Shown here: positions 8,941-16,001 of the stretch, in pieces
Position numbering within the stretch: position 1 is the stretch's first letter
Layout of the letters: each line of letters opens with the position of its first letter
The notes under the pieces: generated by a model
The model's database searches: none
What the model was told of the DNA's origin: nothing
Seen by the model: the letters and a program-made list of their open reading frames with translations, nothing else
Assembly: GCF_010730355.1 (NCBI RefSeq)
Contig: NZ_AP022576.1
Coordinates: 3,224,001-3,288,000 of the forward strand
Reading direction: 5' to 3'
Length of the DNA stretch: 64,000 bases
DNA from: Mycobacterium florentinum
Lineage (GTDB): Bacteria; Actinomycetota; Actinomycetes; Mycobacteriales; Mycobacteriaceae
Made by a program: the position numbers and the translations under genes

Positions 8941-8956
8941 AATGACCTAGGTCACA
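8941..8956 (-). promoter_or_regulatory. TGACCTAGGTCA palindrome / possible CRP-like site
   Basis: A 12-bp perfect palindrome occupies 8943-8954. Read on the minus strand, the 16-mer TGTGACCTAGGTCATT matches the cyclic-AMP receptor protein consensus TGTGA-N6-TCACA at 8 of 10 positions. It lies in the echA1/TetR divergent region. It could alternatively be a site for another dimeric regulator. Confidence 0.3.
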
Positions 8957-9002
8957 TATTTGCCTGGTCTGCGAGTTTAGTACCTCTAACAACTTGCTTA
9001 GT

Positions 9003-9014
9003 AGACCAGTGTCT
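9003..9014. promoter_or_regulatory. AGAC-CAGT-GTCT dyad, LmrA/QdoR-box-like
   Basis: The dyad sits in TAGACCAGTGTCTTATAT. The Bacillus LmrA/QdoR operators contain a TAGACC-type half followed by a TATA-rich stretch, and the TetR encoded downstream belongs to that LmrA/YxaF-like branch. It overlaps a possible -35/-10 pair (TTGCTT at 8994-8999, TATATG at 9015-9020). The match is partial. Confidence 0.35.
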
Positions 9015-9017
9015 TAT

Positions 9018-9037
9018 ATGATTCTCAGCATAATCAT
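9018..9037. promoter_or_regulatory. Imperfect palindrome ATGATT-N8-AATCAT sharing CAGCATAATC with 8883-8906
   Basis: Arms ATGATT (9018-9023) and AATCAT (9032-9037) flank CTCAGCAT. The 10-mer CAGCATAATC at 9026-9035 is identical to that at 8896-8905, so the two elements probably bind the same protein. It lies about 50 nt before the short ORF and about 205 nt before the TetR start. Confidence 0.45.
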
Positions 9038-9087
9038 GAGTCGCCGGCTTCGGCACATGAGAGCAGCACTAGGCCGGGAGAAATACC

Positions 9088-9219
9088 ATGTGGATCATCG
9101 AACTCAATGTCGCCGGCTATCAATACACCCGCGAGGTGCGTGACCTGAAACGCCCGTCTTTCCGGTTCAGCCCGCGTAACATGCATTGGCCGGTATCGCG
9201 GCATTCGCACGCTGCATGA
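9088..9219 (+). CDS. Short ORF (43 aa) upstream of the TetR gene, possible leader or small protein
   Basis: An ATG-initiated frame of 43 codons begins MWIIELNVAGYQY and ends RHSHAA, stopping at TGA 9217-9219. A weak purine stretch (GGGAG) lies about 9 nt before it. The product would be basic and soluble, with several Arg, His and aromatic residues and no signal peptide. It ends 23 nt before the TetR start and falls inside the region transcribed from the putative promoter near 9000. It could be a small protein or a leader peptide. I recognise no family, and coding status is uncertain. Confidence 0.35.
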   Translation: MWIIELNVAGYQYTREVRDLKRPSFRFSPRNMHWPVSRHSHAA

Positions 9220-9229
9220 CGTCGGCCCT

Positions 9230-9236
9230 AGGAGGT
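9230..9236 (+). promoter_or_regulatory. Strong Shine-Dalgarno AGGAGGT fixing the TetR start
   Basis: AGGAGGT lies 6 nt before GTG 9243, an ideal spacing. In-frame upstream starts at 9186 and 9216 lack such a site, so translation most likely begins at 9243. Confidence 0.75.
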
Positions 9237-9242
9237 ACGAAA

Positions 9243-9890
9243 GTGCCGACCACGAGCGACATCGACCCGCAACCCACCTCGACGAAGCGCGTCGGCACCC
9301 GGACCAAGATGCTCGTCAGCGCCGCCGAGGTGATGCGTGAGCGCGGAGCCGCCGGCGTCACGATCGACGCCGTATTGGCGCGCAGCGGCGCCCCGCGCGG
9401 CTCGGTCTACTACCACTTCCCCGAAGGCCGCAACCAGATCCTGAGCGAAGCGCTGCGCTATTCGGGGGATTCCATCACCTCCACCATCGACGCGGCCGCC
9501 GATCACGGCGCCCGCGCCTTGCTGCGCGAGTTCATCCAGCTCTGGGAGCGGCTGCTGACCGACGGCGACTTCCTCGCCGGCTGCCCGGTGGTCGCGGCCG
9601 CGATCAGCTCGGACGAAAGCGATCAGGACCTGACCAGCGAAGCCGGCATGATCTTGGGCCGGTGGTGCACGGCATTGACCCGGGCGTTCGCGAAAGACGG
9701 CTTCGACGACGACGATGCCGCCTCGCTGGCGGTGATGTCGATTTCGGCACTGGAGGGTGCGGTCGTGCTGGCTCGCTCGACCCGCTCGGTTCGCCCGCTC
9801 GGCCAGGTCGGCGAACAGCTCGAATTCCTAATCAAGGCAAGGGAATTCGTCACCCGTAATGGGATGCCCGGCAAGCAGGACGGCGCGTAG
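9243..9890 (+). CDS. TetR-family regulator of the LmrA/YxaF type
   Basis: A 215-residue regulator starting at GTG after a near-perfect Shine-Dalgarno. The N-terminal helix-turn-helix spans about residues 20-65, with the recognition region GAPRGSVYYHFPEGRNQIL. The C-terminal ligand-binding domain contains DFLAGCPVVAAAI, the Cys-Pro motif characteristic of the LmrA/YxaF C-terminal domain. It is surrounded by palindromes in its own promoter region and converges, 8 nt apart, with the crotonase/FadD/Cys-protein operon. It is divergent from echA1. I infer that it represses itself, echA1 and perhaps the facing operon, in response to a small hydrophobic or CoA-linked ligand. A paralogue lies at 51142-51717. 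I recall no TetR at this position in M. tuberculosis. Confidence 0.85.
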   Translation: MPTTSDIDPQPTSTKRVGTRTKMLVSAAEVMRERGAAGVTIDAVLARSGAPRGSVYYHFPEGRNQILSEALRYSGDSITSTIDAAADHGARALLREFIQLWERLLTDGDFLAGCPVVAAAISSDESDQDLTSEAGMILGRWCTALTRAFAKDGFDDDDAASLAVMSISALEGAVVLARSTRSVRPLGQVGEQLEFLIKAREFVTRNGMPGKQDGA

Positions 9891-9898
9891 CCCCGATG

Positions 9899-10195
9899 TC
9901 AGTCGCTTGCGGGAAGCGGCTTGACCTCTTTGAGTGCAAGGGCGGTCTGCCCGATGCTCAGGCTCCCCGCGCCCGGCTTGGTCACCAGCACCTCGGCGCC
10001 CGCCTCGTCGACATAACGCTTGCCCATCACGGTGCCGCCGGAGAAGGCCGGGTCGAGTTCGCCCGAGCGCTCGGCGCCGATCGGCACCATCGGCGCTCCG
10101 CCGCAGCGCAGGTCGTCGAGGCTGTCTGAGCTCCTGACGACGATCACCTGGGTGTCACACACCTGGCTGGTGAGACGGGTTCCGTTCTTGATCAT
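9899..10195 (-). CDS. Small conserved Cys-containing protein downstream of fadD
   Basis: 98 residues, starting MIKNGTRLTSQVCDTQVIVV and containing RCGGAPMVPIG near residue 30. The two Cys residues (13 and 31) sit on short turns (VCDT and RCGG), which suggests one zinc-knuckle-like or redox pair; no other Cys is present. There is no signal peptide and no membrane segment. ATG 10195 is preceded by AGAGGA at about 8 nt and lies 17 nt after the stop of the acyl-CoA synthetase, so the genes are almost certainly co-transcribed. The protein may assist the synthetase or crotonase of this operon. I do not recognise a named family. Confidence 0.65.
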   Translation of the reverse strand: MIKNGTRLTSQVCDTQVIVVRSSDSLDDLRCGGAPMVPIGAERSGELDPAFSGGTVMGKRYVDEAGAEVLVTKPGAGSLSIGQTALALKEVKPLPASD

Positions 10196-10212
10196 GATCT
10201 TTCGTCCTCTGC

Positions 10213-11721
10213 TTACTGCTCGACCGGTGCGGCCTGCAACCCTTCGATGATCTGCCGCCGAAGCACCTTGCCCGTGGGTGTGGTCGGCAGCTCGTCGCGA
10301 AACACTACGCGGTCGGGGGTACGCGAACCGCGCAAACTCTTGCGCACGTGCTCCCGCAATTCCTCGGGATCGGGTTCGACGCCGGGCCGCGGTACCACCA
10401 CGGCAACGATCGCCTGTCCCCACTGCGGGTCTTCGACGCCGACGACGGCGACGTCGCGAACATGCGGATGCTCGACGAGCACCTCCTCCAGCTCTGCGGG
10501 CGCGATGTTCTCGCCGCCGCGGATGATGGTGTCGTCGCTGCGTCCGCCGATGAACAGGTAGCCCTCTTCATCCAGCATTGCGATGTCTTTCGTTGGGAAC
10601 CAACCGTTTTCGTCGAGAACCGAGCCGATCCCGGTGTAGCGCCCGGAGACCTGCTCGCCGCGCACGAACAGCTCGCCGGTCTCACCGGCGGCCAGTACCT
10701 TGCCCTCGTCGTCGCGGATCTCGATCTCGATGCCGGGCACCGGGCGGCCCACCGAACCCAGCCGCTTGACCGCGGCCTCTTCGGACGCGGACTGCGCCGC
10801 GCGGTGGTCGTCGGGTGTCAGCACCGCGATCGTCGAGCTCGTCTCGGTCAGGCCGTAGGCGTTGACGAACCCCACCCCCGGCAACAGTTCGAGCGCCCGG
10901 CGGACCAACGGCAGACCGACCTTCGAGCCGCCGTAGGCCAGGTTGCGCAGCGACGTCAGCTCGTGGCCGCCCGCCTCGAGCACGGAGACCACGCGGTCCA
11001 GCATGGTGGGCACCAGCGTCGCGGTGGTCACGTGCTCGGCGCCGATCAGCCGCACCCATTCGGCAGCGTCGAAGTTGGGCAGGTAGACCATCTTGCGGCC
11101 GGCGTAGAGATTCGACAGCGCGGCGCCGACCCCGGCGATGTGATACGGCGGCACGCAGATCAGTGCCGCGTCTTGCTCTGCGGCCGAGTCGAATTCGACG
11201 GTTCCGGTGACGTAGCTGGTCAGGTTGTTGTGCGAGAGTTCGACGGCCTTGGGCTGCGAGGTGGTGCCGGAGGTGAACAGCACGATCGCGACCGACTCGG
11301 GGTCGGGGAACACGAGACTGTCGGGGGCCGGCTCGGCGCTGCGGGCGGCGGTCAGGAAGTCGTCGGAATCCATCACCCGCTTGGACGAATCGCCGAGCAT
11401 GTCCCGGTAGCCGCTGTCGACGATGACCAGGGGGTCGGGCAGCCGCTCGATCAGCGTCTGGATGCTTTCGGCGGACAGCCGGTAGTTGAGCGGGGTGAAC
11501 GGCAGCCCCGCGCGGGCCGCGGCGAAGATCAGCGCCGGCAGCATCGCGCCGCCGACACCCACGTAGGCCACGTGCGCCGCACCCGATTCCGCGATGACCC
11601 CGGCGCCGCCGTCGGCCAGATCGCTGAGCTGCTGCGTCGTCAGCCGGGTTTCCCCCGAGACGACGGCCGTGCGATCCGGGTTGCTGGACACAGCCATCTC
11701 GAGAAGCAACGAAATGCTCAT
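10213..11721 (-). CDS. Acyl-CoA synthetase / AMP-dependent ligase (FadD-like)
   Basis: A 502-residue ANL-superfamily adenylating enzyme. The P-loop TSGTTSQPKAVELSH is near residue 150, the A5 motif YGLTETSS near 290, and the hinge and C-terminal motifs KDIAMLDEEGYLFIGGRSDD and GGENIAPAELEE are near 380-410. The catalytic Lys is in PTTPTGKVLRR near the C-terminus. It activates a carboxylic acid to its CoA ester through an acyl-adenylate; chain length and substrate are not predictable. GAGGGA lies 8 nt before the ATG. It forms an operon with the crotonase upstream and the small Cys protein downstream. I do not recall this gene in M. tuberculosis between Rv0222 and Rv0221. Confidence 0.9.
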   Translation of the reverse strand: MSISLLLEMAVSSNPDRTAVVSGETRLTTQQLSDLADGGAGVIAESGAAHVAYVGVGGAMLPALIFAAARAGLPFTPLNYRLSAESIQTLIERLPDPLVIVDSGYRDMLGDSSKRVMDSDDFLTAARSAEPAPDSLVFPDPESVAIVLFTSGTTSQPKAVELSHNNLTSYVTGTVEFDSAAEQDAALICVPPYHIAGVGAALSNLYAGRKMVYLPNFDAAEWVRLIGAEHVTTATLVPTMLDRVVSVLEAGGHELTSLRNLAYGGSKVGLPLVRRALELLPGVGFVNAYGLTETSSTIAVLTPDDHRAAQSASEEAAVKRLGSVGRPVPGIEIEIRDDEGKVLAAGETGELFVRGEQVSGRYTGIGSVLDENGWFPTKDIAMLDEEGYLFIGGRSDDTIIRGGENIAPAELEEVLVEHPHVRDVAVVGVEDPQWGQAIVAVVVPRPGVEPDPEELREHVRKSLRGSRTPDRVVFRDELPTTPTGKVLRRQIIEGLQAAPVEQ

Positions 11722-11790
11722 ACTCGATCCCTCTGAATCCCAACCCTTTTGCGCCCCGACGCGAACTCTACGAACATAGTGTATCGGATC

Positions 11791-12570
11791 TCAGGTGCCG
11801 GTCCACTGGGGAGCGCGCTTCTCGGCGAATGCGATCGCGCCCTCCTTCGCGTCGTTGGAACCGAACACCGGAGCCAGCAGCTTGCCCTGCTCGGAAAAGA
11901 AGTCCTTCGGGTTCCAGCTGCGGGACTCGACGATGATCTGCTTGGTGACGGCCACTGCGAGCGGCCCGTTGGCGGCGATCCTTTCGGCCAGCTCGATCGC
12001 GGCGTCCAGCGCCGACCCGGGCTCGGCCAACACGTTCACCATGCCGAGCGCGTGGGCGCGCTCCGCGGTGAGGTTCTCCCCGGTCAGCGCCAGCTCCATC
12101 GCGATGGCCGACGGAATGCGCTGCGGCAGGCGCAGCAGCCCGCCGCCACCGGCGACCAGACCGCGCTTGACCTCGGGGATACCGAAGGCCGAGTCCTTGG
12201 ACGCCACGATCAGGTCGGTCGCCAGTGCCAGCTCGGTGCCACCGGCCAGTGCGTAGCCCTCGACCGCGGCGATCAGCGGCTTGGTCGGCGGACGCTCGGT
12301 GAAGCCCATGCCGCGGCCCTCAACGATGGGAAATTCGCCCCGGGCAAACGCCTTGAGGTCCATGCCCGCGCAGAACGATCCCCCGGCGCCGGTCAGGATG
12401 CCCACGGAAAGACCCGCGTCGCCGTCGAGCCGGTCGACCGCTTCGGCCAGGCCTCTGGCCACCGCGAGGTTGACCGCGTTCTTGGCCTTGGGCCGGTTAA
12501 TCGTGATGATCAGGATCCGGCCGCGTTGTTCGACCAGGACCTCGGGCTCGTTGGCCTCGTCAGTGCTCAC
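11791..12570 (-). CDS. Crotonase/enoyl-CoA hydratase family protein
   Basis: A 259-residue complete crotonase. Motifs are IITINRPKAKNAVN near residue 20, the first oxyanion loop GGSFCAGMDLKAFARGE near 68, and the second region VEGYALAGGTELALATDLIVA near 105. The segment GIPEVKRGLVAGGGGLLRLPQ places a Glu at the position used by hydratases. Start is GTG, with AAGGAGA about 12 nt upstream. It is the first gene of a three-gene operon with an acyl-CoA synthetase and a small Cys protein, consistent with activation and hydration of an unsaturated acyl-CoA. It is distinct from echA1 at 8034. Confidence 0.9.
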   Translation of the reverse strand: MSTDEANEPEVLVEQRGRILIITINRPKAKNAVNLAVARGLAEAVDRLDGDAGLSVGILTGAGGSFCAGMDLKAFARGEFPIVEGRGMGFTERPPTKPLIAAVEGYALAGGTELALATDLIVASKDSAFGIPEVKRGLVAGGGGLLRLPQRIPSAIAMELALTGENLTAERAHALGMVNVLAEPGSALDAAIELAERIAANGPLAVAVTKQIIVESRSWNPKDFFSEQGKLLAPVFGSNDAKEGAIAFAEKRAPQWTGT

Positions 12571-12715
12571 GGTGCTGCGAATCTCCTTCGAATCGGTGGC
12601 ATCGGTGCAAACCAGTGGCTGTTACCGATTGATGGTAGCGGCCGACGGAAATGGCACTGGCACCAGGAGAGAGTCGCGTTACCAGAAAACGGGGCCGTCG
12701 CGGCAGCCGGACCGG

Positions 12716-14125
12716 TCAGGCCGGCGCCATCGCGGCCTCGACGGGCGTTAGCTCTTCGGAAAGACCTGCAGCCCTGCGCAATTCGATGAAGTCGGCGATC
12801 ATCGCCTCGGTCACCTCGTGCGGGTCCTTGACGGTGGCGCCGTCGGACAGCACCGAGATGTTGAGCTGATCGACGTAACTCCACACGGTGATGTTGAGCC
12901 CGCTGCCCGCGGTCAGCGGTCCCACCGAGTAGATCTCGGTGACCTGTGCACTGCCGACCCGGCCGCGCTCGCGCGGTCCCGGCACATTCGAGATCGGCAG
13001 GTTGAGCACCTTGTTCTGGCCGTCGCGGCTGGAGGCCCAGCGGAAAAACGACTCGGTGGCCAGTGGCGGCATGTAGTTCGACCACCGGCTGATCAACTCG
13101 GGTCCGACCAGATGAAACGCCTCCTTGGCGGAGTTGGCGTTGTCGCGGCACGCGGCCAGGCGTTCCAACGGGTCGTCGAGGTCGGCCGGCAGCGCCACCA
13201 TCATCCCGGTGAAGTAGTTGCCCGATATCCGCTCCGGGGAGAAGTCGAAGCTCGCCGGGACGGAGGCCAGCAGCGGTTCGGCGGTGCCGTCGTAGCGCAA
13301 CAGCAGGGTCCGCAGCGCCCCGGTGGAGATGGCCAGCACCACGTCGTTGATCTTGGCGCCCCGCTTCTTGCCGGTTTCCTTGACGTCGGCGAGCGCCAGG
13401 GTGGCCGTCGCGAAACGGCGTTCCGGGGTGATCCGGTGGTTGAGGAAGGTGGGTGGCGGGGTGAAGGGCATGGTCAGCTCCGGCGAGAGCTTGCGTGAGC
13501 TGCGCCGCACCCGGTTGATACCGCTGGCGGTGTAGCGGAACGTCCCCGGCAGCTTTCGGGCCTGGCGGAGGTGGTCGAAGAATGCCGTGCGCACCAGTTG
13601 CGGCTTGGTGGGCGCGGGGTCGGTGATCTGCGGGCCGCTGTCCGGTGTGGGCAGCAGGTCCATGCCGCGGGCCATCAGGTTGGCCGACGCGACGCCGTCG
13701 GCGAGCGCGTGATGGATTTTGCCGACGACCGCGACCCGATTGTTGGCCAGGCCCTCGATGAAGTACATCTCCCACAGCGGGCGGTCGCGGTCCAGCGGGG
13801 TGCTGGCAATGCGCCCGATCGCGTCGTCCAGCTCGCGGCGGCCGCCGGGCTCGGGCAACCGCATCGGGCGGATGTGGTAGTCGAGGTCGACCTTGCAGTG
13901 CTCGCGCCACATCGGATGGTGGAACTTCCACGGGATGTCGACGAGCTGATACGTGAAGGGCTCCAGCTTGTTCAGCCTGGCCCCGATGACCTGGCGAAAC
14001 GAGGCGACGTCGAAGTCGCGGCGATCCGGGTCGATCTCGACGACGGCGACCTTGATCGTGTGCATGTGCACGTTCGGGGTCTCGCTGTACAGCAGTACCG
14101 AGTCCCAGCCGCTCAGCCGTTTCAT
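12716..14125 (-). CDS. Wax ester synthase / diacylglycerol acyltransferase (WS/DGAT, Rv0221-like)
   Basis: 469 residues, the normal length for the family. The active-site motif HHALADG (HHxxxDG) lies near residue 137, followed by the C-terminal condensation-like domain with PLWEMYFIEGL before it and NVPGPRERG near residue 345. It transfers an acyl group from acyl-CoA to diacylglycerol or a fatty alcohol at the inner membrane, making triacylglycerol or wax ester. ATG 14125 is preceded by a purine-rich GGGGAAGGGG stretch. The neighbouring lipC suggests a local store-and-mobilise lipid theme. Counterpart of M. tuberculosis Rv0221. Confidence 0.94.
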   Translation of the reverse strand: MKRLSGWDSVLLYSETPNVHMHTIKVAVVEIDPDRRDFDVASFRQVIGARLNKLEPFTYQLVDIPWKFHHPMWREHCKVDLDYHIRPMRLPEPGGRRELDDAIGRIASTPLDRDRPLWEMYFIEGLANNRVAVVGKIHHALADGVASANLMARGMDLLPTPDSGPQITDPAPTKPQLVRTAFFDHLRQARKLPGTFRYTASGINRVRRSSRKLSPELTMPFTPPPTFLNHRITPERRFATATLALADVKETGKKRGAKINDVVLAISTGALRTLLLRYDGTAEPLLASVPASFDFSPERISGNYFTGMMVALPADLDDPLERLAACRDNANSAKEAFHLVGPELISRWSNYMPPLATESFFRWASSRDGQNKVLNLPISNVPGPRERGRVGSAQVTEIYSVGPLTAGSGLNITVWSYVDQLNISVLSDGATVKDPHEVTEAMIADFIELRRAAGLSEELTPVEAAMAPA

Positions 14126-14169
14126 CGCCGCCCCTTCCCCTCAAGCAGGGACCTTACTCAGCGGCCGAG

Positions 14170-15375
14170 CTAGATGACCTCTTTTGACCTGATCTGCAAC
14201 TTGGTGCGGTAGATCTGGTTGAGGAACAGCGAAGTCGCATGGGCCGCCACACCGGCGCGCTCGCCGTCGATCATGTCGAAGCCGTGTCCGGCCCCCGGCA
14301 ACTCCAGGTACCCGACCATCGAATGCGAGACCGCCCGCAGCCGATCGACGAAGCTGCGCGCCTGCTCGACCGGGATGACGCTGTCCTTGCTGCCGTGAAT
14401 CACCAAGAACGGCGGGGCATTCCGGTGCACCCGCGCGATCGGCGACGCGTCCCGGTACAGCTCGGGGTGACGGGCGATGGATTTCTTGACCACCACCCGC
14501 TCCAGGAATTCGACGAACCTGTCCCGCTCCGGGGTGGAGCGGTCCTCCCAGTCGTAGCGGCCGTAGATGCCGACCACCGCGTCCACCGAGCTGTCCGCGC
14601 CCTCCGGCAGCCTGCGCTCGAAGTCCGGGTCGTCGGGTGTGAGTCCGGCCAGTGCGGACAGGTGCCCGCCCGCCGAACAGCCCGCCACCGCAACGAAATC
14701 GCGGTCACCGCCGAACTTGTCGACGTTGGCGCGCGCCCATGCGATCGCGGTCTTGACGTCGGTGATGTGACGCGGCCAGCGGTGATACGGCGCCACCCGG
14801 TAGTCGATCGCCAGGCATACCCAGCCCTGCTCGGCCAGGCGCGACATCAGGGTGGTGCCCTGCATCATCGCGCGCCCGTGCACCCAGGCGCCGCCCGGAA
14901 CGAAGATCAGCACCGGTGCGGGCTGGGCCGGCAGATCCTTGCGCCGCCAGACATCGAGCACCTGCGCGGGGTGGTCGCCGTAATGCACGGCCCGGCGGTA
15001 CAGATAGCGGCGCTGCCGCAACGCGTCCCAGATCGGCGGCGTCTTCTCGGCCGCCGGCCATTCGGCGTCGAGGTCCGCGGCCGACACCACGCCGCGCAAG
15101 GCGGCGACGGACACGTCGTGCGTGCTTTCCCGGTCCCGGCGGCGCGCGTCGTTGATGCCCGGCGTCAGCAAGTCCTTCTTCAGGGCAGAAAAAGCCTCCG
15201 GTGCATGCCGCGCACCCCAGACACCCATCGCGGTCACGCCACCCAGTGGTTCCAGGTGCTTACCGACCACCGGTAGCGAAGCTCCGGCAACGCTTAGTGC
15301 CAGCGCATAGTCGGCGGGACGGGCCCGCAGCAACCATTTCAAACAGGGTGTCATGCTGGGGACCCTCGCCGTCAT
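14170..15375 (-). CDS. lipC: Carboxylesterase/lipase LipC
   Basis: A 401-residue alpha/beta hydrolase of the hormone-sensitive lipase branch. The oxyanion segment is FVPGGAWVHG near residue 162, replacing the common HGGG. The nucleophile is in GCSAGGHLS near residue 232, and the catalytic His is in GAGHGFD near residue 366. An N-terminal amphipathic or membrane-associating region (about 1-60) precedes the hydrolase fold. In M. tuberculosis LipC is reported as a surface-associated esterase. ATG 15375 is supported by a TACAGT -10 element exactly 7 nt upstream, which predicts a leaderless message. It lies 44 nt upstream of the WS/DGAT gene on the same strand. Confidence 0.92.
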   Translation of the reverse strand: MTARVPSMTPCLKWLLRARPADYALALSVAGASLPVVGKHLEPLGGVTAMGVWGARHAPEAFSALKKDLLTPGINDARRRDRESTHDVSVAALRGVVSAADLDAEWPAAEKTPPIWDALRQRRYLYRRAVHYGDHPAQVLDVWRRKDLPAQPAPVLIFVPGGAWVHGRAMMQGTTLMSRLAEQGWVCLAIDYRVAPYHRWPRHITDVKTAIAWARANVDKFGGDRDFVAVAGCSAGGHLSALAGLTPDDPDFERRLPEGADSSVDAVVGIYGRYDWEDRSTPERDRFVEFLERVVVKKSIARHPELYRDASPIARVHRNAPPFLVIHGSKDSVIPVEQARSFVDRLRAVSHSMVGYLELPGAGHGFDMIDGERAGVAAHATSLFLNQIYRTKLQIRSKEVI

Positions 15376-15382
15376 GTAGGGG

Positions 15383-15388
15383 ACTGTA
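15383..15388 (-). promoter_or_regulatory. -10 element TACAGT for leaderless lipC
   Basis: TACAGT ends 7 nt before ATG 15375, so transcription would begin on or next to the A of the start codon. There is no Shine-Dalgarno in the gap. The element lies inside a GGGG-N6-CCCC dyad. Confidence 0.5.
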
Positions 15389-15487
15389 CCCCCACCGCGT
15401 CAGGGGAAACTGACGTTTGTGTAGAAGCGGCGGACATGACGCGAAATCACCCGGATAGATGTTTGCTAAATTGCCGGATTCACTGCC

Positions 15488-16000
15488 CTAGACAGGGTTT
15501 TTAGCTTCGCTGGACGAGGCGCGCCGACGCGCCGCGAAGAGCCGGATCGTGTAGCAGATAGCGCTCATTGCGAACATCGCCGCGGTGAGCAGCAGCCACC
15601 TGCCCAGGAAGGGCTGCTGGGTTTGTCCGGTCGCCGCCAGGTAGGTGGGCCCGCCCTGCTCGATGATGCCGGGCAAAAAGATCAGCAACGTCAGCCCAGC
15701 CCCCATCGCGGGCACGCGAATGTAGTTGCGGGCGAGCACCTTTGGGTGTCCCCGAGGCGGGCGGGCCGACAGCAGCCGATCGGCCAGCGCGTAGAGCGGG
15801 AAGAACAGCAGATCGTGAACGACCACGGCGGCGGCGAACCAGACCGCGATCGACTGCCACCAGGTTTCGGGGTTCCACAGCGTCGCCGGTTGGAAGGTGA
15901 ACAGGATGTAGCCCAGCAGCGCGAACCCGCACACCATCGTCAGCAGGTGCAGCGGATGCGATCCGTAGATCGCGGCGAAACGTGTTGAATGTCTTGTCAT
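15488..16000 (-). CDS. Integral membrane protein (Rv0219-like)
   Basis: 170 residues with four or five predicted transmembrane helices (near residues 15-35, 50-75, 95-115 and 130-155) and an Arg-rich C-terminus. It begins one base after the stop of the molybdopterin oxidoreductase, so the genes form an operon and are probably translationally linked. It matches M. tuberculosis Rv0219 in position and type. Its partner carries a cytochrome-like membrane domain, so this protein could be a membrane subunit or assembly factor for it. No catalytic motif is visible. Confidence 0.82.
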   Translation of the reverse strand: MTRHSTRFAAIYGSHPLHLLTMVCGFALLGYILFTFQPATLWNPETWWQSIAVWFAAAVVVHDLLFFPLYALADRLLSARPPRGHPKVLARNYIRVPAMGAGLTLLIFLPGIIEQGGPTYLAATGQTQQPFLGRWLLLTAAMFAMSAICYTIRLFAARRRASSSEAKNPV

Positions 16001-16001
16001 C

